Of a stretch of 37,503 nucleotides of DNA, positions 24,837 through 32,002 are shown piece by piece (the first letter of the stretch is position 1; every line of letters begins with the position of its first letter). Source of the DNA: Akkermansiaceae bacterium (GTDB taxonomy: Bacteria; Verrucomicrobiota; Verrucomicrobiia; Verrucomicrobiales; Akkermansiaceae); assembly GCA_903888515.1 (NCBI GenBank), contig CAISTY010000105.1, positions 1-37,503 on the forward strand. The letters are read 5' to 3'. Under the pieces are notes generated by a model. It had not been told where the DNA came from. It did no database searches and was given only the letters and a program-made list of their open reading frames with translations. The translations under genes were made by a program, and so were the position numbers.

Positions 24837-26407
24837 ACCTGGTGAACATGTTAGCCGAGCGGGCGCGCCAACACCCGGCGCGGCCGGCACTGGTCGATAC
24901 GCGGCAGGGCCGCGACCGCGTGGTATCGTTCGGCGAGTTGATGCGGAGGGTGGCGGCGGGTGCGCATACACTGCAACAGATGGGGCTGCGGCGCGGGCAG
25001 GTCATCCTCGTGTTCCAGCCGGTTTCGATCGAGTTGTATGAGTTGATACTATCAGCATTCCACGCCGGTCTCCGGGTCATGCTGGCGGATCCCTCGGCGG
25101 GCCGTGTTTTCCTCGCGCTGTGCTGCCGGCGGTTGATGCCCGACGCATATTTCGGAGGGTGGAAAGCGCAGTGTCTGAGACTCACTGTTCCCGGGTTGTG
25201 GCGCATCGGGATGACCATCGGTCCGGGTCGATGGTTTCCCGGGGTGCGGGCATGGCGGACGGATGCGGGATCCGCGCCGATCACCGGCGTGCCGGATGAC
25301 GAACCCGCCCTGGTCACTTTCACCAGTGGCAGCACCGGCGAGCCCAAGGCTGCGGTGCGTACCCATGGATTTCTGTTAGCCCAGCACCGGACCTTGGCCC
25401 GCGCGCTGGATTTCCAGGATGGCGAGGTGGATCTCGTGACCCTGCCTGTGTTCGTGCTGGCCAATCTCGCATCCGGCCTGACCAGTGTGCTGGCGGCCAC
25501 CGATCTGGCACATCCGGGATCGCCGGATGCCGCCGCCATCCGCAGCCAGTGCGATCGCCACGGGGTGACCCGCTGCACTGCGTCGCCCGCGTTTTTCGAG
25601 GGACTCCTTGAAGCGCCGGGCGGGATGCCGCCATTGCGAAAAGTTTTTACCGGTGGCGCGCCGGTCTATCCGGATTTGTTAAGACGGCTGCGGCAGGTCC
25701 TGCCTAACACCACTGTCCAGTCGGTTTACGGATCGACCGAGGCCGAGCCGATCGCCCACTGCTCCGCACATGAGGGGAATTCCGAGTCCGATGCCATCAC
25801 CCGGCGCGGGGGGGGGCTCTGTGCCGGCCTGCCGGTGCCTGAAATCCAACTCAAGGTCATCGCCGGGCGGTGGGGAGATCCGTTAGGACCCTTGACCCGT
25901 GAGGATTTTTCAAAGCTGGAGGTTCCAACCGGTCAGGCTGGCGAGATTGTGGTGACGGGGGAGCACGTGTTGCAAGGTTATCTGGATGGCCTCGGCGACA
26001 GCGAGAGCAAGATCCGCGTCGAGGGCGATATCTGGCACCGCACCGGCGACGCCGGATGGCTGGACCACTCCGGCCAGCTTTGGTTGTTAGGCCGCGGCGC
26101 GGAAAGACTGCCGACGTTCGCCGCTGGCACCGGTCTGCCAACCGACTCCTTGAGTTATCCATTCGCAGTCGAGTGTGCCATGCGCGAGGCGTTCCCGCAG
26201 ATCCGCATGGCCGCCATTTCCTGGCAGGGCCGCCGCCTGCTGGTGGTCGGCAAACCAGGCCATCCGCAGGAGACCGCCGCGATCCGAGCCAAGGCGGAGG
26301 CATTCGGCATCGCGGAGATCCGCCACCTCGATCACCTGCCGCTGGATCGCAGGCACCAGGCGAAAATCGATTATCCCGCGTTGCGCAGGGCACTCGAGGT
26401 GAGATGA
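24833..26407 (+). CDS. OleC-like AMP-forming acyl ligase
   Basis: 524 residues, ANL superfamily. Core motifs: VTFTSGSTGEPKAAV (161-175), VYGSTEAEP (298-306), HRTGDAGW (402-409), and Lys511 in DRRHQAKIDY. The middle stretch GEVDLVTLPVFVLANLASGLTSVL and GVTRCTASPAFFEGLL resembles the OleC branch, whose members form beta-lactones from beta-hydroxy acids rather than CoA esters. No OleA, OleB or OleD is in the window, so the reaction may instead be simple acyl adenylation for the neighbouring GNAT-like protein. Start ATG overlaps the GNAT stop (24833-24836). Last gene of the block. Confidence 0.82.
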   Translation: MNLVNMLAERARQHPARPALVDTRQGRDRVVSFGELMRRVAAGAHTLQQMGLRRGQVILVFQPVSIELYELILSAFHAGLRVMLADPSAGRVFLALCCRRLMPDAYFGGWKAQCLRLTVPGLWRIGMTIGPGRWFPGVRAWRTDAGSAPITGVPDDEPALVTFTSGSTGEPKAAVRTHGFLLAQHRTLARALDFQDGEVDLVTLPVFVLANLASGLTSVLAATDLAHPGSPDAAAIRSQCDRHGVTRCTASPAFFEGLLEAPGGMPPLRKVFTGGAPVYPDLLRRLRQVLPNTTVQSVYGSTEAEPIAHCSAHEGNSESDAITRRGGGLCAGLPVPEIQLKVIAGRWGDPLGPLTREDFSKLEVPTGQAGEIVVTGEHVLQGYLDGLGDSESKIRVEGDIWHRTGDAGWLDHSGQLWLLGRGAERLPTFAAGTGLPTDSLSYPFAVECAMREAFPQIRMAAISWQGRRLLVVGKPGHPQETAAIRAKAEAFGIAEIRHLDHLPLDRRHQAKIDYPALRRALEVR

Positions 26408-26416
26408 GTGGTGGCG

Positions 26417-26490
26417 GAATTTCCCGCTCGAAAAAATCCTCGGGGTCTGCCAGCGTGCGGCATGGATTTGTTTTCCCAAGCGAAGCCCGT
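26417..26490 (+). repeat. 74-bp direct repeat, copy 1 (duplicated 5' end of xseA)
   Basis: Nearly identical to 27438-27510, differing by one extra A and one T/C change. It includes the ATG and first ten codons of xseA (26462-26491, MDLFSQAKPV); after that the frame reads APISRHPRTSG and stops at 26527. With copy 2 it brackets 947 bp containing a TA pair. Confidence 0.93.
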
Positions 26491-26569
26491 CGCACCGATT
26501 TCCAGACATCCCCGGACATCCGGATGATTGTGCCAACTGCCCGGTTAGCGAGTTGTCAGAAAGCACGAA

Positions 26570-26968
26570 TCAGGGCACGAATGGGTTGATGATTACGATT
26601 CCACAGCCATCGAAGTCGGCGGTGTTGCGGGTGGCGAGCGAGGTGCGGTGGAGCAACGCGGTGGCAGCGATGAGCATGTCCGAGGAATGGCGGGTGATGC
26701 CTTGGGCGGAGAGCCTTCCCCGCAAGATGCCGGCGCTGCGGGCAATCATCGGAGTGACCGGCAGAAGTTCGCACTGGCTTGTTAGGAAGTCGTCAAGCCA
26801 CTGGAGTTTCATGCGCAGCGCCTTGCGGGTAAGGCCAAAGAGCAACTCTTCAAGAGTGATGACGCTGATGAGGAAACCGGCCTGAGAGGCAGCCCAATTC
26901 GCAACCGCCACATGGGGTTGGCGGCGCATGAGTTCGCTGACGATGTTGGTGTCGATGAGTGGGAACAT
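26570..26968 (-). CDS. vapC: PIN-domain toxin, VapC/FitB type
   Basis: 132 residues, full length. MFPLIDTNIVSELMRRQP carries the first Asp, SVITLEELLFGL the Glu, SSDMLIAATALLHRTSLATRNTADFDGCGIVIINPF the remaining acidic residues and the C-terminal strand. This is the FitB-like VapC pattern, an RNase acting on RNA such as tRNA. The gene starts three bases after the antitoxin stop. It lies between two copies of a 73-74 bp repeat, in opposite orientation to both neighbours. Confidence 0.9.
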   Translation of the reverse strand: MFPLIDTNIVSELMRRQPHVAVANWAASQAGFLISVITLEELLFGLTRKALRMKLQWLDDFLTSQCELLPVTPMIARSAGILRGRLSAQGITRHSSDMLIAATALLHRTSLATRNTADFDGCGIVIINPFVP

Positions 26969-26971
26969 GCA

Positions 26972-27244
26972 TCAAATGCCCTCGGCTATGGGATCAAGCG
27001 CGGAGGGTCGGTTGCTGCGCACGGGTGCTTCGAACTCCTCGTCCTCGACAAGGAGCAAGGGGTGGAGGCGATGCAGGGTTTCAACGACAGTTTCCTTGCG
27101 GTTGATGGCGGTGCTTCCGGGAGCTTGGACGATGGCGAGGGTCTCGCCACGCAGCGTGATGGCAAGAGGCTCCCCGGTGTCACGGATTTCCCTGAGCAGC
27201 CCGAGGCATTGCGCTTTGAATTTGGATACCAGCAGAGTCTTCAT
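26972..27244 (-). CDS. Phd/YefM-type antitoxin
   Basis: 90 residues, MKTLLVSKFKAQCLGLLREIRDTGEPLAITLRGETLAIVQA, a Phd/YefM DNA-binding domain (K-x-x-x-LL-x-x-V/I, then TxxGxPxAIxxxG). The C-terminal part (LLLVEDEEFEAPV) is acidic and would bind the toxin. It controls the PIN toxin directly downstream and likely represses its own promoter upstream of 27244. Confidence 0.85.
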   Translation of the reverse strand: MKTLLVSKFKAQCLGLLREIRDTGEPLAITLRGETLAIVQAPGSTAINRKETVVETLHRLHPLLLVEDEEFEAPVRSNRPSALDPIAEGI

Positions 27245-27351
27245 AAGTAAGAAATAATATGGTCAAGACAAGTGGTCAAGTCGGATTTTTTGCGGGCCGG
27301 GCGGCGTGCACAGGTGAGGTGTGGTGCAAGAGGCGGACAGCACCCTGTGAA

Positions 27352-27419
27352 GAACGGGTTGGAAAACCCGTTCCCTGGAGTTTGGCCCCGATTTTTTTAA
27401 CGGGTTGGAAAACCCGTTC
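27352..27419 (+). repeat. Two copies of a hairpin element (AACGGGTT...AACCCGTT)
   Basis: The dyad AACGGGTTGGAAAACCCGTT occurs at about 27353-27372 and 27399-27418, the first extended by G/C pairs outside. Each folds into a stem of seven or more base pairs. A T run (27392-27397) precedes the second copy on the plus strand, on the wrong side for a terminator, and on the minus strand an A run follows. They look like small REP-type repeats between the TA pair and copy 2 of the xseA duplication. Confidence 0.8.
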
Positions 27420-27437
27420 ACCGATGATCACTCTGTC

Positions 27438-27510
27438 GAATTTCCCGCTCGAAAAATCCTCGGGGCCTGCCAGCGTGCGGCATGGATTTGTTTTCCCAAG
27501 CGAAGCCCGT
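27438..27510 (+). repeat. 73-bp direct repeat, copy 2 (functional xseA 5' end)
   Basis: Covers the 44 bases before the xseA ATG and its first ten codons, nearly identical to 26417-26490. See the entry for copy 1. Confidence 0.93.
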
Positions 27511-28849
27511 GGCGGACAAGGCGTTATCGGTGACACAACTTTTGCGGCGGATGAAAAACCTGCTGGAGTCGCAGGTGGGCGAGGTGTGGGTGGAAGGCGA
27601 GGTTTCCAACCTGAAGAAACAGGGCAGCGGGCACTGGTATTTTTCGCTCAAGGACGAGGGGGCGCAAATCCAGTGTGCGATGTTCGGGGCGCGCAAGCGT
27701 CCGGGTGCGGACGCGCTGCAGGACGGAGCGAAGGTGCGCGTGTTCGCGGAGGCCAGCGTGTATGAGGCGCGCGGACAGTTGCAGATCATCGTGCAAAAGG
27801 CCGAGCGCGCGGGGACCGGTGACTTGCAGGCGCGCTTCGAGGCGTTGAAACGCAAATTGCAGGCCGAAGGGTTGTTCGACGCTGACCGCAAGCAGCCGAT
27901 TCCCGGGTTTCCCACCGTGATTGGCATCATCACCTCCGCATCTGGGGCGGCCTTGCAGGACATCCTCAATGTTCTAACGCGCCGCGCACCGTGGGTCCAG
28001 CCGGTGCTTTTGCCGGTGCGCGTGCAGGGTAGGGGAGCAGAGTTGGAAATCGCCCAAGCCATCGGAAAACTGGGCCGTCCCGAGGCGTTCGGCTATCCGC
28101 GGTGCGACGTGCTCATCGTCGGTCGCGGCGGCGGTTCGATCGAGGACTTGTGGAATTTCAACGAGGAGGTCGTCGCCCGCGCGATCGCCGCCTGCCCCAT
28201 CCCTATCATCTCTGCGGTCGGCCATGAGATTGATTTCACCATCGCCGATTTCGTTGCGGACCTGCGGGCACCTACTCCCAGCGCGGCTGCGGAACTCGCC
28301 GTGGCCGATGGCGCGGAGTTGTTAGCCAGGCTGGCGCAATGGCGCCGCCGTCTCGAGCGCCTGACCCGCGAGCGACTGATGCGGGCGCGCCTGGCCATGG
28401 ATGCGCTCAAACGCGGCGTGCTGCAACGCGACGGCGCGAAATTGTTGCGGGAACCGATGATGCGGCTCGACACCGTACGCGACAGGCTCACCCAAACGCT
28501 GCGGACGGTGATGGACGCCTCGGCCGTTAGATTGAACGAGGCGCGGGCCGGGCACCGCGCGCAACATCCGGCGCGGGTGCTGGAACGACGCATGGAAGCC
28601 CTTTCCAACCTGCGGCGGCGGCTGGACCGGGCCGCCACCGACCGCATTGCCCTGCACCACGAACGCCTCCGCCACCTGTACGGCTTGGTGCGCGCGCTCG
28701 GCCCGGAGTCCGCCTTCCAGCGCGGGTTTTCCATCACGCTGGACAGGGACGGCAAGGCGCTGCGATCGTCCATCGGCATCCAACCCGGTGACCTCCTGCG
28801 GACCAAATTCATCGATGGCACCACCACCAGCCGGGTGGTGGACGGGTGA
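27482..28849 (+). CDS. xseA: Exodeoxyribonuclease VII large subunit
   Basis: 455 residues, typical length. MDLFSQAKPVADKALSVTQLLRRMKNLLE is the family opening; an OB fold follows (VWVEGEVSNLKKQGSGHWYFSLKDEGAQIQCAMF), then the nuclease region PTVIGIITSASGAALQDILNVL, DVLIVGRGGGSIEDLWNFNEE and PIISAVGHEIDFTIADFVADLRAPTPSAAAE, a long helical part, and the C-terminal GFSITLDRDGKALRS. It degrades single-stranded DNA with XseB; no xseB follows in the window. The region before its ATG is duplicated upstream of the TA pair, so its promoter may now be within or next to the inserted piece. Confidence 0.95.
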   Translation: MDLFSQAKPVADKALSVTQLLRRMKNLLESQVGEVWVEGEVSNLKKQGSGHWYFSLKDEGAQIQCAMFGARKRPGADALQDGAKVRVFAEASVYEARGQLQIIVQKAERAGTGDLQARFEALKRKLQAEGLFDADRKQPIPGFPTVIGIITSASGAALQDILNVLTRRAPWVQPVLLPVRVQGRGAELEIAQAIGKLGRPEAFGYPRCDVLIVGRGGGSIEDLWNFNEEVVARAIAACPIPIISAVGHEIDFTIADFVADLRAPTPSAAAELAVADGAELLARLAQWRRRLERLTRERLMRARLAMDALKRGVLQRDGAKLLREPMMRLDTVRDRLTQTLRTVMDASAVRLNEARAGHRAQHPARVLERRMEALSNLRRRLDRAATDRIALHHERLRHLYGLVRALGPESAFQRGFSITLDRDGKALRSSIGIQPGDLLRTKFIDGTTTSRVVDG

Positions 28850-28994
28850 ACCTTGAAAGTGCCAACATGCTGTAGTTAGGTCAAGTTTTCTGCCTGGTTT
28901 GCCTTCGGCCATGCTAGTTTGGGCTTCGCCAGATTTTCCGGGTTCGCTAGAGTCCTTGAAACCGCGAATGTGTTGTCGTTAGGTCAAATTCTTC

Positions 28995-29037
28995 GTCTTG
29001 GGTCTTGCGTCTTGGGTCTTGTTGTCTTGGGTCTGAG
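28995..29037 (+). repeat. Heptanucleotide array, about 6 units (GTCTTGG/GTCTTGC)
   Basis: GTCTTGG, GTCTTGC, GTCTTGG, GTCTTGT, TGTCTTGG, GTCTGAG; period 7 with one 8-bp unit. It lies in the 227-bp gap between xseA and the converging PAP2 gene. The same gap has the decamer GTTAGGTCAA twice (28875 and 28978). Confidence 0.85.
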
Positions 29038-29076
29038 GCGCAGCCTCGTTAGGATTAATGTTCCAACTCTGTCGGT

Positions 29077-29784
29077 TCACCCGCTCGATTCTGTCGGGGA
29101 CGGGAGCCGCAGCGCCCGGCGCCAGAGCAGGACCACGAGCCACGCGAGCAGCATTGTCGTCAGCGTGTGGCTAAGGAAATGCGCGCCCTTGAGCATCTGA
29201 TACAAACCCATCCACCAGCCGAGCCCCATGGCGAGGGCGATGGTCCCGTGGCGCCAGCGGCGCGAGGCGCGCACGGCGAGCAGGCCCAGCAGCGCGAAAC
29301 CGCCGCTGGCGTGCCCGGCGGGAAAACAATCGCCCTTCCGTTCCGGCCGGTCGTCCGCGGGAAACGGTTCGCAGAGCTTTACGTAGACCACGTCGCCGCC
29401 GTAGCGCTGGACTTTGGACGGGCAGAAGACGTTCGTGTAGGTCTTTCCCAAGCCAGCGAGCGCCGGCACCGTGGCGATGACGAGCACCGCCAGCCAGAGT
29501 CCGCGCCGGTTGAGCCGGAATTTATCCCGCCAGCGCGCCGGCCCGGCCGCGAGGGTGAGCGCGCCCAGGGCGATGATCCACACGAGCGCCTTCGGGCCGT
29601 TGTAGAAGATCGCGCGGCCCAGCGGATCCGTCGCGTCCACGACCCAGCGCCGGGTCTCGAAATTGTAGAAAAGATCCTGGAGCGCCAGGTCGAGGTTGGT
29701 GAATTCGAACAGCGACGTCACCCCCGCGAGCAGCAGCAGGGTGATCCAGAAGCCCCTGTCGGACCACAGACCGCGTCCGCTCAT
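29077..29784 (-). CDS. PAP2-family membrane phosphatase
   Basis: 235 residues with about five or six hydrophobic segments. The PAP2 motifs are GKTYTNVFCP (motif I region, Lys), CFPAGHASGG (motif II, His) and LKGAHFLSHTLTTMLL (motif III, second His). Such enzymes release phosphate from lipid phosphates such as lipid A, undecaprenyl diphosphate or phosphatidate. The start overlaps the stop of the LTA-synthase-like gene (29781-29784), so both belong to one transcript and may add and remove phosphate groups on envelope lipids. The gene has no GTTAG/CTAAC, unlike the genes to its left. Confidence 0.85.
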   Translation of the reverse strand: MSGRGLWSDRGFWITLLLLAGVTSLFEFTNLDLALQDLFYNFETRRWVVDATDPLGRAIFYNGPKALVWIIALGALTLAAGPARWRDKFRLNRRGLWLAVLVIATVPALAGLGKTYTNVFCPSKVQRYGGDVVYVKLCEPFPADDRPERKGDCFPAGHASGGFALLGLLAVRASRRWRHGTIALAMGLGWWMGLYQMLKGAHFLSHTLTTMLLAWLVVLLWRRALRLPSPTESSG

Positions 29785-31811
29785 GGCTCACCGGCTCCCT
29801 TCATCCGGCCGGTCGCCGCTTCACCCATCTGGGTATACCGTGCAAACTCCTCGGCGGTCAGCGCCCGGTAGAGGCCGTGTTTGTAGAGATAACTGGCCGC
29901 CTGATAGTAGCTGATCGCCTCGAACGAGCCGTAGGCGCTGTCGGCGGCCAGGGTCATGGTGTTGGTGCGGAACTCGTATTTGTAGGTGGACTCGCCGTGC
30001 GGGCGGAGGATGACGAACTCGCCCTTCTCCAGATGGCCCAGCTTCTGGTAGTTGCCGATGAGCGCGTGCGCCTCGTCGGACTCGATCTTGCGGACATCGT
30101 GACCGAAGAACCGCGAGGGATAGCTCCAGTTGAGCAGGCCCAGCAGGGTGGGCGCGTAGTCCATCTGGCTGGTGAGCGTTTTGATGCGTCCGGGCGCGAT
30201 GAGGCCGCCGGGCGAGTAGATGATGAGCGGGATGTGGTAGTTCTCCACGGGCAGCTCGGTCTTGCCGGCGCTGGACGCGCAGTGGTCGGCGACGATGACG
30301 AAGACCGTGTTCTTGAACCAGGGCTTCGTTGACGCATCCCGGATGAACCGGCCGATGGCGTAGTCGGTGTATTTCACCGCGCCGGTGCGGCCGGAGACCT
30401 TCGAGGGCAGGTCGATGCGGCCCTCGGGGAAGGTGTAGGGCCGGTGGTTCGACGTCGTCATGACGAAGTAATGGAAGGGCTGGCCGGTCGCCGCGCGGGT
30501 GTCGGCCTCGGCCATCGTCCAGCGGAGCAGGTCCTCGTCGCAGGCGCCCCAGACGTTGGCGAAGGTGATGTCCTCCTTCGGCCGGGCGGTGCGGTCGATC
30601 ACGCGGTAGCCGTTGTGACCGAAAAAGTAGTTCATGTTGTCGAAGTAGCCGAAGCCGCCGTAGATGAACGCCGTGTCGTAGCCCTTGGCGCGGAGCACGG
30701 AGCCGAGGGTGAACATGTCCTCGTTGCGCGGGCGCTTGATCATGGACCGGCCGGGGGTGGGCGGCAGCGAGAGGGTGAGCGCCTCCATGCCGCGGTCGGT
30801 GCGCGTGCCGGTGGCGTAGAAGTTCTCGAAGACGAGGCTTTTTTCCGCGATCTCGTCGAGGTAGGGCGTGATGGTCGAGGTCGGGTTGAAGATGCCGAGG
30901 AAATCGGCGTTCAGGCTCTCGACCGTGATCTGGATGATGTTGGGGCGCAGTTCGGGGCCGGGGTTCCGGATGTAGCGCAGAGTGTCGTGCTCCTGGGGCC
31001 GGAGCATGACCGCCCCGTCCTCCGCCAGCTCCTCGCTCATGCGGGCGAAGACTTGGTCGAGCGGCTTGGTGGGGTAGAACTCGTCGTAATCGAGCACGTT
31101 GTTGAGGAAGGCCGCAAAGAGCGACCACAGGCCGTTCTTGGCCAGCTCGCGGTTGAAGTTGTTCTTGAAGCTCGGCAGCCAGTCGGCGTTGACCGCCAGA
31201 CCCACCGCAAGTGCCCCGGCGAACCAGAGCGCCCCGCGGCGGTAGCGGACGGGCCAGTGCTCCACCGTGCCGTCCAGCCACGCGTGCGGTAGCCGGCTGC
31301 GCCACAGCAACCAACTGAAGAGCGCCGCCGTCGTGAACAGCCCGCCCACGATGAGAGGCATCGGGTAGGACTCGCGGATGTTGCCCATCACCTCCGTCGT
31401 GTAGACGAGGTAGTCCACCGCGATGAAATTGAAGCGCACGCCGAATTCGTCCCAGAAGGTCCATTCCGCAGCCGCGTCGAACAGCAGGCCGAAGATGATG
31501 GCGAAGCCGATCCCGGCCGCCAGCCAGCGCACCCACCCCCGGCGCAGCGCGCCCGAGGGCAGGACGGTCAGCAGCACTATGAGCGGCAGCGAGGCGAACG
31601 CCGCCGCGCTCAGGTCATACAACACGCCCCAACCGAAGGCGGCCAGCAGGCTCAGCGTCCACGTGACGTCGCCGGACGCCTTCACCAGCAGCGCCAGCCG
31701 CGTGAGGAAGGAGAGCCCCAAGAAGATCGAGTAAAAGAGGATCAGCCCGCCGTGGCGGTGCTGTAGCTGTGTGGAAAAAAAGGCACGAATGCGGGCGCAC
31801 AGGAATTTCAA
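29781..31811 (-). CDS. LTA-synthase/OpgB-like membrane phosphoglycerol transferase
   Basis: 676 residues, about five membrane helices in the first 205, then an alkaline-phosphatase-superfamily domain outside the membrane. NIIQITVESLNADFLG holds the metal Glu298; ATGTRTDRGMEALT the likely Thr nucleophile (about 338); VMTTSNHRPY a His; and VIVADHCAS the Asp-His pair. This is the LtaS/OpgB family set, enzymes that transfer phosphoglycerol from phosphatidylglycerol to polymer or glucan acceptors. The bacterium is presumably Gram-negative, so an OpgB-like or lipid-modifying role is more likely than lipoteichoic acid synthesis. Codon choice is stricter GC3 than in neighbours. Confidence 0.85.
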   Translation of the reverse strand: MKFLCARIRAFFSTQLQHRHGGLILFYSIFLGLSFLTRLALLVKASGDVTWTLSLLAAFGWGVLYDLSAAAFASLPLIVLLTVLPSGALRRGWVRWLAAGIGFAIIFGLLFDAAAEWTFWDEFGVRFNFIAVDYLVYTTEVMGNIRESYPMPLIVGGLFTTAALFSWLLWRSRLPHAWLDGTVEHWPVRYRRGALWFAGALAVGLAVNADWLPSFKNNFNRELAKNGLWSLFAAFLNNVLDYDEFYPTKPLDQVFARMSEELAEDGAVMLRPQEHDTLRYIRNPGPELRPNIIQITVESLNADFLGIFNPTSTITPYLDEIAEKSLVFENFYATGTRTDRGMEALTLSLPPTPGRSMIKRPRNEDMFTLGSVLRAKGYDTAFIYGGFGYFDNMNYFFGHNGYRVIDRTARPKEDITFANVWGACDEDLLRWTMAEADTRAATGQPFHYFVMTTSNHRPYTFPEGRIDLPSKVSGRTGAVKYTDYAIGRFIRDASTKPWFKNTVFVIVADHCASSAGKTELPVENYHIPLIIYSPGGLIAPGRIKTLTSQMDYAPTLLGLLNWSYPSRFFGHDVRKIESDEAHALIGNYQKLGHLEKGEFVILRPHGESTYKYEFRTNTMTLAADSAYGSFEAISYYQAASYLYKHGLYRALTAEEFARYTQMGEAATGRMKGAGEP

Positions 31812-32002
31812 AGTAGGGAATGAGTGAGGACCGGCAGCGATTATTTACCGTTGCCGCCTGAAATACAATATTGATTGCTAGATGACATGAGGTTGCCAGG
31901 CGGGGGTGAAACCCACCAATCTGACAACCGTTATGATGAATACGATCGAGACCAATGCAGCATCCTACGCCGCAGCATTCCGGCGCGAATATCCCGCATC
32001 GT

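Noticed and set aside
27352..27419. Intrinsic terminators for the TA pair or for xseA's upstream gene
   Set aside because: The T run lies before the stem on the plus strand; on the minus strand an A run follows the stem.
30444..31292. 282-codon plus-strand frame opposite the LTA-synthase-like gene
   Set aside because: Val/Gly/Glu-rich antisense product, a typical shadow of GC-rich coding DNA.
29821..31536. 571-codon open frame in another frame of the LTA-synthase-like gene
   Set aside because: His/Arg/Pro-rich shadow of a high-GC gene; the other frame carries all family motifs.
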